Shown: positions 55,681 to 63,924 of the stretch, piece after piece
Position numbering within the stretch: position 1 is the first letter of the stretch
Layout of the letters: the number at the start of each line of letters is the position of its first letter
Source of the DNA: Chryseobacterium sp. ISL-80
Lineage (GTDB): Bacteria; Bacillota; Bacilli; Bacillales; Cytobacillaceae
Assembly: GCA_018613055.1 (NCBI GenBank)
Contig: JAGGQZ010000001.1
Span: 174,720-238,719 of the forward strand
DNA length: 64,000 nucleotides
Reading direction: 5' to 3'
Translations under genes and position numbers: made by a program
The notes under the pieces: model-generated
Told to the model about the DNA's origin: nothing
Database searches by the model: none
What the model saw: only the letters and a program-made list of their open reading frames with translations

Positions 55681-56652
55681 ATGAAAATGAGAAAAATTGC
55701 ATTGGTTTCTATCATGCTGATTGCAGCCTGGACCATGGTTAATAATCCATTTTCCCATACATATGTAGCAGGACTTAAAACGGGAACGATGGCTGTTTCA
55801 GGAAAAGAGGATTCCTTAATCGCGGAGATTGAAATGAAGGCAAAAGACTTTGAGGTAGAACCCTCTGACGCAAGGAAGGATCCAGTCTGGAAGGTAATTC
55901 CCGGCTATAATGGACTAAAAGTCGATGTAAAAAAATCATATGCCAAGATGAAAAAAGATGGCAAATTCAATCCTGATAAACTTGTCTATATCCAAGTGCC
56001 GCCTGAAATTCATTTAAGTGACTTGCCGCCTCAGGCAGTCTACAAAGGACATCCTGAGAAACCAATGGTCAGTTTTATCATCAATGTGGCATGGGGAAAT
56101 GAGTATCTTTCCGGTATGCTTGCCACATTAAAAAAACATAATGTTACCGCAAGTTTTTTTCTGGAGGGAAGATGGGTAAAAAATAATCCGGGGATGGCCA
56201 AAATGATTGCAGATGCAGGGCATGAAGTTGGCAACCACTCCTTCACACACCCGGATATGAAACAACTTTCAGCCCCTAAAATCAATGAGGAAATCAGAAA
56301 GACCGATGAGGTCATTGAAGCTGTGACAGGTGAAAAGACTAAATGGTTTGCACCACCAAGCGGCTCGTATAAGGATGAAGTAGTTGACATTGCAGCTGCC
56401 CATAATTTGGGCACAGTAATGTGGAGCGTAGATACAATCGATTGGCAGAAACCTACCCGGGAAAAGCTGATTGGAAGAGTGATGGGGAAGGTTCATAATG
56501 GAGCCTTGATCCTGATGCATCCTACCGAGGCGACTGCTTCGTCGTTAGACCAATTAATCACGGAAATCAAAAGTAAGGGGCTGCAAATAGGAACGGTATC
56601 AGACATGTTAAGTGAAAATCGAATACTTCCGGCAAAAAATATGAAAGAATAG
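55681..56652 (+). CDS. ylxY: Polysaccharide deacetylase-like sporulation protein YlxY
   Basis: This 323-aa protein has an N-terminal signal/anchor (about residues 5-21) and a NodB-type deacetylase domain from about 127 onward, matching the sporulation-associated YlxY family. The metal-binding H186-x3-H190 in 'NHSFTHPDM' and the histidine in 'GALILMHPT' are present, but the usual TFDDG motif is INVAWG (134-139), lacking the catalytic aspartates, and the motif-3 arginine is replaced (FAPPSG). It may be inactive or act differently. It lies after pnp, as in B. subtilis. Confidence 0.88.
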   Translation: MKMRKIALVSIMLIAAWTMVNNPFSHTYVAGLKTGTMAVSGKEDSLIAEIEMKAKDFEVEPSDARKDPVWKVIPGYNGLKVDVKKSYAKMKKDGKFNPDKLVYIQVPPEIHLSDLPPQAVYKGHPEKPMVSFIINVAWGNEYLSGMLATLKKHNVTASFFLEGRWVKNNPGMAKMIADAGHEVGNHSFTHPDMKQLSAPKINEEIRKTDEVIEAVTGEKTKWFAPPSGSYKDEVVDIAAAHNLGTVMWSVDTIDWQKPTREKLIGRVMGKVHNGALILMHPTEATASSLDQLITEIKSKGLQIGTVSDMLSENRILPAKNMKE

Positions 56653-56660
56653 CATTGTAT

Positions 56661-56690
56661 TTGGAAAAAGTAAGTTAAATGGACTATACT
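56661..56690 (+). promoter_or_regulatory. SigA-type promoter of mlpA
   Basis: TTGGAA (56661-56666), 18 bases, TATACT (56685-56690), 46 bases before the mlpA start. Confidence 0.5.
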
Positions 56691-56736
56691 TAGTAAATGC
56701 AGTAGTTTTAGCAGCAGGTTCCAGAGGAGGAATATA

Positions 56737-57969
56737 ATGATAAAGAAATATACATGCCAAAACGGTGTAAGAATCGTACTAGAAGAAATCCCTACAGTCC
56801 GATCAGTAGCTATCGGTGTTTGGATCGGGACGGGGTCCCGTAATGAAAATCCAGAGAACAATGGAATTTCCCATTTCCTTGAACATATGTTTTTTAAAGG
56901 CACCAAAACCAGGTCTGCAAGAGAAATTGCTGAATCCTTTGACAGTATTGGCGGGCAGGTGAATGCATTCACCTCGAAAGAATATACTTGCTATTACGCG
57001 AAGGTGTTGGATAATCATGCCCAGTATGCTCTCGAAGTATTGGCTGATATGTTCTTCCATTCTACTTTTGACTCTGAAGAATTGAATAAAGAGAAGAATG
57101 TAGTCAATGAAGAAATCAAAATGTATGAGGATACGCCTGATGATATCGTCCATGATTTGCTGAGCCAGGCCATTTACGGTGACCATCCACTTGGGTATCC
57201 GATCCTTGGTACTGAGGAAACGCTCCAAACCTTCACAGGGGAAAAATTGGAGCAGTACATGCATGAAATGTACAGGCCGGAAAATGTGGTCATATCAATT
57301 GCCGGGAACGTTCCTGAATCGTTCATTAAAAATGCAGAACAATTCTTTGGCTCATACGAAGCAAGCAACGAAAAGATGGAATACATCAAACCTGAATTCC
57401 ATGCGAAACAAGTATCACGCAAGAAAGAGACTGAGCAAGCTCACCTTTGCCTTGGATTCGAAGGGTTGCAGATCGGCCATTCTGACGTATACAACCTGAT
57501 CGTCCTTAACAATGTGCTCGGCGGCAGCATGAGCAGCAGGTTATTCCAGGAGGTCAGGGAACAGCGCGGTCTGGCCTACTCTGTATTTTCCTATCATTCT
57601 GCATACCGGGATAGCGGAATGGTGACAATTTATGGCGGAACCGGTGCAAATCAGCTGAACGTTCTATATGATACAATCCAGGAGACACTGGATAAGCTTC
57701 GCGCTGATGGCATTACGGAAAAAGAACTTAATAACAGCAAAGAACAGCTTAAAGGCAGTTTGATGCTTAGCCTTGAGAGCACAAACAGCCGCATGAGCAG
57801 GAATGGGAAAAATGAGCTTCTGCTTGGAAGGCATCGCTCTCTTGATGAAATCGTCGAACAAATCGATCAAGTGACAAAAGACCGTGTTGACGGCATGGCC
57901 AATAATATTTTTACAGACCAGTACTCAGTATCCCTGATCAGCCCTAGCGGCGAGCTCCCAACACATTAA
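56737..57969 (+). CDS. mlpA: M16 family zinc metallopeptidase (MlpA/YmxG)
   Basis: This 410-aa protein is an M16 (pitrilysin/processing-peptidase) family member. The inverted zinc motif HxxEH is in 'NGISHFLEHMFFKGTKTRSA' (about residues 46-65), with the third ligand glutamate in 'NVVNEEIKMYEDTPDDIVHD'. The second half, including 'GGSMSSRLFQEVREQRGLAY', is the inactive partner domain. The B. subtilis homologue affects extracellular protease production. AGAGGAGGAATATA precedes the ATG; its own promoter and terminator flank it. Confidence 0.94.
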   Translation: MIKKYTCQNGVRIVLEEIPTVRSVAIGVWIGTGSRNENPENNGISHFLEHMFFKGTKTRSAREIAESFDSIGGQVNAFTSKEYTCYYAKVLDNHAQYALEVLADMFFHSTFDSEELNKEKNVVNEEIKMYEDTPDDIVHDLLSQAIYGDHPLGYPILGTEETLQTFTGEKLEQYMHEMYRPENVVISIAGNVPESFIKNAEQFFGSYEASNEKMEYIKPEFHAKQVSRKKETEQAHLCLGFEGLQIGHSDVYNLIVLNNVLGGSMSSRLFQEVREQRGLAYSVFSYHSAYRDSGMVTIYGGTGANQLNVLYDTIQETLDKLRADGITEKELNNSKEQLKGSLMLSLESTNSRMSRNGKNELLLGRHRSLDEIVEQIDQVTKDRVDGMANNIFTDQYSVSLISPSGELPTH

Positions 57970-57978
57970 TAAAACCAG

Positions 57979-58014
57979 AACAGCAGTTTCTTAAAGAAGC
58001 TGCTGTTTTTTTAT
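57979..58014 (+). terminator. Terminator of mlpA
   Basis: AACAGCAGTTTCTT pairs with AAGAAGCTGCTGTT with one bulged T, followed by TTTTTT. Confidence 0.9.
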
Positions 58015-58077
58015 ATTCTAAAAAGGAATCCGGAACGATACATATAGAATAAGGACAAAGTGACAGGGAGGTTCATC

Positions 58078-58323
58078 ATGAAACTGAGTGAACTTGGCGG
58101 CAAAGAAATTGTTGATGTGAAAAGGGCTGAAAGGTTAGGGGTACTTGGTCAAACAGATTTGGATATCAACGAGAGAACCGGGCAGATCGAAGCATTGATC
58201 ATTCCATCCTTAAAATGGTTTGGCCTCCGTAAGCAATCCGGGGAGGTAAGGGTTCCATGGAAGCACATCAAGAAAATTGGTTCAGATATGATCATCATCG
58301 ATATACCTGATGATGATGAGTAA
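58078..58323 (+). CDS. ymxH: YlmC/YmxH family PRC-barrel protein
   Basis: YmxH (81 aa) is a PRC-barrel protein of the YlmC/YmxH sporulation-linked family. The single barrel runs 'KLSELGGKEIVDVKRAERLG' to 'VPWKHIKKIGSDMIIIDIPD'. GGGAGG at 58066-58071 sets ATG 58078; the upstream GTG 58060 has no ribosome-binding site. It precedes the dipicolinate synthase genes as in B. subtilis. Precise function unknown. Confidence 0.9.
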   Translation: MKLSELGGKEIVDVKRAERLGVLGQTDLDINERTGQIEALIIPSLKWFGLRKQSGEVRVPWKHIKKIGSDMIIIDIPDDDE

Positions 58324-58517
58324 GGCTCTTTTCTCAAACTTTGTTGCTATTGAATACAAAATTGGATTGAATTAGCTGTTTACCCTTGTAAGGAAGACGC
58401 TTTTTATGAGAAAAGAGCATGTAAACTTTATACCGACCTTCGCAATATGTATTCTATTACGTTAAAATCGGCTTTAGGAATTTAACAACAATCTTTACGA
58501 AAACAGCCATGAGTAAA

Positions 58518-58548
58518 AGCGGGCTAAATGCCGGCTTATTTTTTTTGC
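58518..58548 (+). terminator. First of two terminator-like hairpins after ymxH
   Basis: AAGCGGGC (58518-58525) pairs with GCCGGCTT (58531-58538) with one mismatch, followed by ATTTTTTTT. Confidence 0.75.
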
Positions 58549-58570
58549 TGATAACAAGATTAATGAGTTC

Positions 58571-58600
58571 AAGCGCTGACATGGTCGGCGCTTTTCTTTC
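58571..58600 (+). terminator. Second terminator-like hairpin before dpaA
   Basis: AAGCGCTGAC (58571-58580) pairs with GTCGGCGCTT (58584-58593) with one G-T pair, loop ATG, then TTCTTTC. With the hairpin 30 bases upstream it should isolate dpaA from vegetative read-through. Confidence 0.75.
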
Positions 58601-58611
58601 GTGGAAAACTC

Positions 58612-58639
58612 ACCTATTCCGCGTTTGATACATATGATG
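58612..58639 (+). promoter_or_regulatory. Possible SigK promoter of dpaAB
   Basis: AC at 58612-58613, a 17-base gap, and CATATGATG (58631-58639) resemble the SigK pattern AC-N16/17-CATANNNTA (final A is G here). The B. subtilis spoVF operon is transcribed by SigK in the mother cell, which supports this. Confidence 0.4.
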
Positions 58640-58703
58640 TGGAAGTAGTTCATGTTGAATAGATTTTAGTCCAGGATTAATGGAAAAGAAGGTGATTGTT
58701 CTC

Positions 58704-59606
58704 ATGCTGACAGGAATGCAAATCGCGGTTATCGGCGGTGATGCGAGACAGCTGGAGATTATTCGCAAGCTGACAGAGCTTGATGCAAAGCTTTCTTTAA
58801 TAGGCTTCGAGCAGTTGGACCATGCTTTCACAGGTGCCTCAAAAGAAAAGATAGATGAAGTTGATTTTTCAGTACAGGATGCTTTGATCCTGCCAGTTCC
58901 CGGAACCAGCCTGGAGGGTCAGGTCGAAACCATTTTCTCAAATGAAAGAGTAGTACTCATAAAAGAAATGCTGGAACGGACTCCGGAACACTGTACAGTT
59001 TATTCAGGTATCAGTAACTCGTATTTGACCGGAATTTCCAGCCAGGCAAACCGCAAACTCGTACAGCTATTCTCCCGTGATGATGTCGCCATCTATAACT
59101 CGATTCCGACGGTGGAAGGAACGATCATGATGGCAATCCAGCACACGGATTTTACGATACATGGTTCCAAGGTCGCTGTTCTGGGTCTTGGCAGAGTCGG
59201 TATGAGTGTTGCGAGAACCTTCCATGCGCTTGGAGCGAAGGTTAAGGTAGGGGCCCGGAAAAGCGAGCATATTGCAAGGATTACGGAAATGGGATTAGAA
59301 CCTTTCCTTTTATCAGACATAGGCAAGGCAGTTTCTGATAGCGATATATGCATCAATACTATTCCTCACCAAATTGTTACTGCTTCCGTCATTTCGAGGA
59401 TGCCGGCACATACCTTGATCATTGACCTTGCATCCAAACCAGGTGGAACGGATTTTCGCTATGCGGAAAAACGGGGAATCAAGGCTTTGCTTGCGCCGGG
59501 TTTGCCGGGGATCGTAGCCCCGAAAACAGCCGGGCAGATTTTAGCGAATGTTCTTTCTCAGCTGCTAATGGAAGACTTTTCTAATCGAAAGGAGAAAGAA
59601 GTATGA
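58704..59606 (+). CDS. dpaA: Dipicolinate synthase subunit A
   Basis: DpaA (SpoVFA, 300 aa) with DpaB makes dipicolinic acid from dihydrodipicolinate in the mother cell; DPA then fills the spore core. 'MQIAVIGGDARQLEIIRKLT' starts the first Rossmann part, and the nucleotide motif 'VAVLGLGRVGMSVARTFHAL' the second. 'YNSIPTVEGTIMMAIQHTDF' and 'ALLAPGLPGIVAPKTAGQIL' are family motifs. ATG 58704 after AAGGTGATTGTTCTC gives MLTGMQIAV, as in other Bacillus; the upstream in-frame ATG 58680 lacks a ribosome-binding site. Confidence 0.95.
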   Translation: MLTGMQIAVIGGDARQLEIIRKLTELDAKLSLIGFEQLDHAFTGASKEKIDEVDFSVQDALILPVPGTSLEGQVETIFSNERVVLIKEMLERTPEHCTVYSGISNSYLTGISSQANRKLVQLFSRDDVAIYNSIPTVEGTIMMAIQHTDFTIHGSKVAVLGLGRVGMSVARTFHALGAKVKVGARKSEHIARITEMGLEPFLLSDIGKAVSDSDICINTIPHQIVTASVISRMPAHTLIIDLASKPGGTDFRYAEKRGIKALLAPGLPGIVAPKTAGQILANVLSQLLMEDFSNRKEKEV

Positions 59607-60199
59607 GTTTACAAGGAAAAAAGATCGGATTTGGATTGACAGGTTCGCATTGTACCTATGACGCTGTTTTTCCGGAAATTGAAAAATTAGTGAATGCTGG
59701 TGCAGAAGTTTTGCCGGTAGTCACATTCACCGTAAAAAATACAGAAACACGTTTTGGGAAAGGAGAGGATTGGGTACAGCGGATTGAAGAGCTCACTGGC
59801 AATAAGGTGATCGACTCAATTGTGAAGGCAGAGCCTCTTGGCCCAAAAATCCCACTGGATTGCATGGTCATTGCGCCTCTCACCGGGAACTCCATGAGCA
59901 AATTCGCAAATGCCATGACAGATTCACCAGTCTTGATGGCGGCGAAAGCAACCTTAAGAAACCAGAAACCAGTAGTGCTCGGCATTTCCACGAATGATGC
60001 ATTAGGACTCAATGGCGTCAATCTGATGAGACTAATGGCAACCAAGAATATTTTCATGATTCCTTTCGGCCAGGATGATCCGGTAAAAAAACCAAATTCA
60101 ATGGTTGCCAGAATGGAAATGCTCTCCGAAACAGTTCTGGAGGCGATGGAAGGAAAGCAGCTGCAGCCAGTACTGGTTGAACGTTATAAGGATAACTAA
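59603..60199 (+). CDS. dpaB: Dipicolinate synthase subunit B
   Basis: DpaB (SpoVFB, 198 aa) is the flavoprotein-like partner of DpaA. 'KKIGFGLTGSHCTYDAVFPE' and 'DCMVIAPLTGNSMSKFANAM' are typical of the flavoprotein fold, and 'ATLRNQKPVVLGISTNDALG' follows. The start overlaps the dpaA stop in an ATGA arrangement after AAAGGAGAAAGAAGT, so the subunits are translationally coupled. Present only in endospore formers. Confidence 0.95.
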   Translation: MSLQGKKIGFGLTGSHCTYDAVFPEIEKLVNAGAEVLPVVTFTVKNTETRFGKGEDWVQRIEELTGNKVIDSIVKAEPLGPKIPLDCMVIAPLTGNSMSKFANAMTDSPVLMAAKATLRNQKPVVLGISTNDALGLNGVNLMRLMATKNIFMIPFGQDDPVKKPNSMVARMEMLSETVLEAMEGKQLQPVLVERYKDN

Positions 60200-60573
60200 A
60201 AAAAGTTCAAGGAACGATATCACCTAATCAAGACAAAATTAGACAAACGAGATGAATATTCTAACTGGAAACGCTTTTCTCCGTCAGTGAAGCAAAATGT
60301 TTCTTTCCTTAGTGATTGAATATGATAAAATATAGGATAATATACAAGGCGGTTTTTAAGACAAGTAAAATGTCCAGACTCTGCGCCTGGCCTGTTTTAA
60401 CCTGGGAGAACGTCCACCGGTATCCAGTGAACGCATTGGTTCGGACGAAGGAGGTGTTGCTGGGCAGGCCTTGGCGCTTGCGCTTTTCTTTTGAGCCGCC
60501 GATATACTTATGTTCAAACAACCGGCATTTGCCGGATATGAAAACGATATTGGCAGTGGAAGGGGAAACAGTT
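60200..60573 (+). promoter_or_regulatory. Intergenic region dpaB-asd with AT-rich promoter
   Basis: This 374-base spacer has no terminator of normal form after dpaB. Around 60316-60343 there is TTGAAT (60316-60321) with TAATAT (60338-60343) 16 bases away, and overlapping TATGAT/GATAAT elements, probably the asd promoter. Downstream of it is a strongly folded leader, described separately. Confidence 0.5.
60348..60535 (+). ncRNA. Candidate structured leader RNA of the asd-dapG-dapA operon
   Basis: Pairings seen by eye: an enclosing helix GGCGG (60348-60352) / CCGCC (60496-60500); a long stem GCGCC-T-GGCCTG (60383-60394) / CAGGCC-TT-GGCGC (60465-60477); inside it CGTCC (60411-60415) / GGACG (60443-60447) and CCAGTG (60424-60429) / CATTGG (60434-60439) with loop AACG. 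A separate perfect hairpin CCGGCA-TT-TGCCGG is at 60522-60535, just before the asd ribosome-binding site at 60561. The region is GC-richer than its surroundings. It does not match the lysine riboswitch, T-box or other classes I could recall. The function, probably control by lysine, DAP or a related signal, is inference. Confidence 0.55.
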
Positions 60574-61623
60574 ATGTCAGAGAGAAAAGGTTACCGAGTA
60601 GCAGTAGTGGGAGCAACAGGAGCAGTGGGTCAGCAAATGATCCAGACACTTGAAAACAGGGATTTTCCAGTTTCAGAGTTATTATTGCTATCTTCATCTA
60701 GATCTGCTGGTACGAAGGTTCAATATAAAGGTAACGAAATTACAGTCCAGGAAGCAAAACCGGAAAGCTTTGAAGGAGTGGATATTGCCCTTTTCAGCGC
60801 CGGAGGCAGTGTTTCAAAACAATTGGCCCCGGAAGCTGTAAAACGAGGTGCAATTGTTGTCGACAATACAAGTGCTTTCAGAATGGATGAAAATATTCCG
60901 CTGGTAGTACCAGAAGTGAATGAAGAAGATTTGCATAATCATAATGGAATCATCGCCAACCCGAACTGCTCGACGATCCAGATGGTTGTGGCATTGGAGC
61001 CCCTGCGCAAGAAGTACGGACTTGATAAAATCATCGTCTCAACCTATCAGGCAGTTTCTGGTGCAGGTGCAGCAGCGGTGGAGGAGATGGAGGAACAAAC
61101 TCGGGCAATCCTCGATGGCAAGGAATATGAGCCGAAGATCCTACCTGTCAAATCTGGAGAAAAGCACTACCAAATTGCCTTCAATGCGATTCCGCAAATT
61201 GATACATTCGTTGAGAATGGATTCACGTATGAAGAAATGAAAATGATCAATGAAACAAAGAAAATCATGCATATGCCTGAGCTTCAGGTTGCAGCTACAT
61301 GTGTGCGCCTGCCTGTAGGAACTGGCCACTCAGAATCAGTGTACATTGAAATTGGCGAAGGCGGAGTGTCCGCATCAGAAGTGAAGGAACTATTGGCAGA
61401 ATCACCTGGAGTAGTGCTTCAGGATGATCCGGAACAGCAATTATATCCAATGCCTGCATTCTGTGTAGGCAAAAATGATGTATTCGTAGGCCGGATCAGG
61501 AAGGATCTTGATAACGATAAAGGCTTCCACATGTGGGTTGTATCAGATAATCTGCTCAAAGGCGCTGCGTGGAACTCTGTCCAGATTGCTGAAAGCCTTG
61601 TGAAGCTTGGACTTGTAAAATAA
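60574..61623 (+). CDS. asd: Aspartate-semialdehyde dehydrogenase
   Basis: Asd (349 aa) reduces aspartyl phosphate to aspartate semialdehyde, the branch point to lysine, DAP, threonine and methionine. The NADP motif '[20 protein letters not shown]' is at the N-terminus; the catalytic cysteine is in '[20 protein letters not shown]', and '[18 protein letters not shown]' is conserved. The frame is open far upstream through the leader, but AGGGGA at 60561-60566 sets ATG 60574, giving [11 protein letters not shown]. First gene of asd-dapG-dapA. Confidence 0.96.
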   Translation: MSERKGYRVAVVGATGAVGQQMIQTLENRDFPVSELLLLSSSRSAGTKVQYKGNEITVQEAKPESFEGVDIALFSAGGSVSKQLAPEAVKRGAIVVDNTSAFRMDENIPLVVPEVNEEDLHNHNGIIANPNCSTIQMVVALEPLRKKYGLDKIIVSTYQAVSGAGAAAVEEMEEQTRAILDGKEYEPKILPVKSGEKHYQIAFNAIPQIDTFVENGFTYEEMKMINETKKIMHMPELQVAATCVRLPVGTGHSESVYIEIGEGGVSASEVKELLAESPGVVLQDDPEQQLYPMPAFCVGKNDVFVGRIRKDLDNDKGFHMWVVSDNLLKGAAWNSVQIAESLVKLGLVK

Positions 61624-61665
61624 TTTGCATAGTAGGTTTAATGACAGAATTTCTGAGGTGTTACG

Positions 61666-62910
61666 ATGAAAATAATCGTTCAAAAATTTGGCGGTACGTC
61701 TGTTCGTGATGAGCAAAGCCGCAGTCACGCAATAGGCCATATTAAAAATGCGGTTGCTGACGGATATAAAGCAGTTGTGGTTGTTTCCGCCATGGGCAGG
61801 AAGGGTGACCCCTACGCCACAGATACCCTCCTAAGCCTGATTGGAGGAAATGAGAGCAGGATCAGCAAGCGCGAGCATGACCTGCTGCTGTCATGCGGGG
61901 AAACGATCTCGAGTGTCGTTTTTACCAATATGCTGATTGAGAATGGCATCAATGCAACTGCGCTGACCGGTGCACAGGCGGGGTTCAGGACGAACAGCGA
62001 GCATACGAACGCAAGGATCCTGGATATGAAGTGTGACCGTTTGCTGCGGGAACTGGACCATGTTGATGTTGTTGTTGTAGCTGGGTTCCAGGGAGCAGCC
62101 AAAAATGGGGACGTGACAACGATCGGAAGAGGCGGCAGTGATACATCCGCGGCAGCTTTGGGTGCAGCTTTGAACGCTGAATGGATTGACATTTTCACCG
62201 ATGTAGAGGGAATCATGACAGCCGACCCGAGGATAGCGGATAACGCACGGCCGCTTTCCGTGGTGACCTATACCGAAGTTTGCAATATGGCATATCAGGG
62301 CGCGAAGGTCATCCACCCTCGTGCTGTTGAAATTGCCATGCAGGCAAAAGTACCGATCAGGATCAGGTCCACGTATTCCGATGGCCTCGGGACACTGGTT
62401 ACTACCCTGAATCGCGAAAATAAAGGAACTGACATCAAGGAGCGTCCTGTTACAGGTATCGCCCATGTTTCGAATGTCAGCCAAATCAAAGTTTTTGCCA
62501 AAAAGGATCAATACAATCTACAATCAGAAGTGTTCAAGGCTATGGCCAATGAAAACATCAGCGTGGATTTCATCAATATATCTCCAAATGGAGTAGTGTA
62601 TACGGTGCTGGATGAAATGACAGACCGGGCGGTGAAGGTCCTCGAAGGTTTAGGCCACACTCCGCAGATTGAGAAAAATTGTGCGAAGGTCTCTGTCGTA
62701 GGAGCAGGTATGGCAGGTGTTCCTGGGGTGACCTCGAAGATCGTTACAGCGTTATCCGAAAAGGGCATCCGCATCCTCCAATCCGCTGACAGCCACACAA
62801 CCATTTGGGTTCTGGTCAAACAGAAGGATTTGGGAAAGGCAGTGAATGCACTTCATGATGCTTTCCAGCTCGAAGAAGAAACAATAGAGTTCGAAAGACA
62901 CGATATATAA
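61666..62910 (+). CDS. dapG: Aspartokinase I (diaminopimelate-sensitive type)
   Basis: DapG (414 aa) phosphorylates aspartate, the first step of the pathway. The catalytic domain starts 'IIVQKFGGTSVRDEQSRSHA' and includes 'VTTIGRGGSDTSAAALGAAL'; two C-terminal ACT domains (about 265-404) bind effectors, with 'VSQIKVFAKKDQYNLQSEVF' and 'VSVVGAGMAGVPGVTSKIVT'. In B. subtilis the asd-linked isoenzyme is feedback-inhibited by meso-DAP and serves cell wall and spore synthesis. AGGTGTTACG precedes the ATG. Confidence 0.94.
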   Translation: MKIIVQKFGGTSVRDEQSRSHAIGHIKNAVADGYKAVVVVSAMGRKGDPYATDTLLSLIGGNESRISKREHDLLLSCGETISSVVFTNMLIENGINATALTGAQAGFRTNSEHTNARILDMKCDRLLRELDHVDVVVVAGFQGAAKNGDVTTIGRGGSDTSAAALGAALNAEWIDIFTDVEGIMTADPRIADNARPLSVVTYTEVCNMAYQGAKVIHPRAVEIAMQAKVPIRIRSTYSDGLGTLVTTLNRENKGTDIKERPVTGIAHVSNVSQIKVFAKKDQYNLQSEVFKAMANENISVDFINISPNGVVYTVLDEMTDRAVKVLEGLGHTPQIEKNCAKVSVVGAGMAGVPGVTSKIVTALSEKGIRILQSADSHTTIWVLVKQKDLGKAVNALHDAFQLEEETIEFERHDI

Positions 62911-62914
62911 AATG

Positions 62915-62943
62915 GCTTCCAGCCTATGCAGGCGGAAGCTTTT
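62915..62943 (+). terminator. Terminator-like hairpin between dapG and dapA
   Basis: GCTTCC-A-GCCT (62915-62925) pairs with AGGC-GGAAGC (62930-62939) around ATGC, followed by only four T residues. It would give partial termination, lowering dapA relative to dapG, or act as an attenuator. Confidence 0.65.
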
Positions 62944-62963
62944 GAGAATAGGAGTGAACAGGA

Positions 62964-63830
62964 ATGGTTCAATTCGGAAGAGTATCTACAGCAATGGTGA
63001 CCCCATTCGATCATAAAGGTCACATTGATTTCGCAAAAACGACCCAGTTAGTCAACCATTTGATTACGAACGGCACCGATTCACTAGTTGTCGCGGGAAC
63101 GACAGGTGAATCTCCCACTCTTTCAAAGGAAGAAAAAATCGCTTTATTCCAGCATGTCGTGAAAGTCGTTGATAAAAGAGTTCCGGTCATCGCTGGCACA
63201 GGCAGCAACAACACTTATGCTACGATCGAATTAACGAAAAAAGCCGAAGAAATTGGTGTGGACGCAATAATGATCGTTGCCCCGTATTATAACAAGCCTA
63301 ACCAGGAAGGACTCTACCAGCACTTTAAAGCGGCAGCTGAAGCTACCTCATTGCCGGTTATGGTTTACAACATTCCTGGCAGGTCTGTAGTCAATATTCA
63401 GCCTGAAACGGTAATCAAGCTGGCTGAAATCCCGAATATCGTGGCTGTCAAGGAAGCGAGCGGCGATCTGAACGCGATGACAAAAATCATTGCCGGCACA
63501 CCTGATGATTTCCTTCTATACAGCGGAGACGACGGGTTGACACTTCCAGTGCTTGCTATCGGCGGAGCTGGAATCGTCTCTGTAGCATCCCATGTCATTG
63601 GTAACGAGATGCAAGCAATGATTGAAGCATTTTTCAGCGGAAGAAACGAGGATGCAGCAAAACTGCACCAGCGTCTGCTTCCAATCATGCAAGGTTTGTT
63701 TGCCGCACCAAGCCCTGGACCAGTGAAAACGGCATTGCAGCTAAAAGGCCTCGACGTCGGCTCAGTACGCTTGCCAATGGTGCCATTGACAGAACAAGAA
63801 AGAACAGCGGTAGCGAATCTATTCGAATAG
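62964..63830 (+). CDS. dapA: 4-hydroxy-tetrahydrodipicolinate synthase
   Basis: DapA (288 aa) condenses pyruvate with aspartate semialdehyde to form the precursor of lysine, DAP and, through DpaAB, spore dipicolinate. It is a TIM barrel. 'VVAGTTGESPTLSKEEKIAL' is the N-terminal signature, 'VMVYNIPGRSVVNI' holds the catalytic tyrosine, and the Schiff-base lysine K163 is in 'IVAVKEASGDLNAMTKII'. AGGAGTGAACAGGA precedes the ATG. It is near the dpaAB genes that use its product. Confidence 0.97.
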   Translation: MVQFGRVSTAMVTPFDHKGHIDFAKTTQLVNHLITNGTDSLVVAGTTGESPTLSKEEKIALFQHVVKVVDKRVPVIAGTGSNNTYATIELTKKAEEIGVDAIMIVAPYYNKPNQEGLYQHFKAAAEATSLPVMVYNIPGRSVVNIQPETVIKLAEIPNIVAVKEASGDLNAMTKIIAGTPDDFLLYSGDDGLTLPVLAIGGAGIVSVASHVIGNEMQAMIEAFFSGRNEDAAKLHQRLLPIMQGLFAAPSPGPVKTALQLKGLDVGSVRLPMVPLTEQERTAVANLFE

Positions 63831-63833
63831 TAC

Positions 63834-63865
63834 AAAGGCCAGCCTGATGAGGCTGGCCTTTTTTT
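63834..63865 (+). terminator. Terminator of the asd-dapG-dapA operon
   Basis: AAAGGCCAGCCT (63834-63845) pairs perfectly with AGGCTGGCCTTT (63850-63861), loop GATG, then a T-run. Confidence 0.94.
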
Positions 63866-63924
63866 ATTTTATTTTATAGGAAATTATAAAAGCATTTTTG
63901 TGTGGATAACTGCAAATGGGTTTC

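Larger units (their letters stand above)
58324..58703 (+). promoter_or_regulatory. Intergenic region ymxH-dpaA
   Basis: A 380-base spacer containing two terminator-like hairpins (58518-58600) and a SigK-like promoter (58612-58639). The first 190 bases (58324-58517) are AT-rich and show no gene or clear element to me. Confidence 0.5.

Noticed and set aside
60348..60535. Lysine riboswitch upstream of asd
   Set aside because: The conserved lysine-riboswitch core elements and the five-helix layout are not recognisable; the helices drawn differ.
60316..60573. N-terminal extension of Asd (86 extra residues in frame)
   Set aside because: The extension has no similarity to Asd proteins, overlaps the folded leader, and the ATG at 60574 has a proper ribosome-binding site and gives the family's normal N-terminus.
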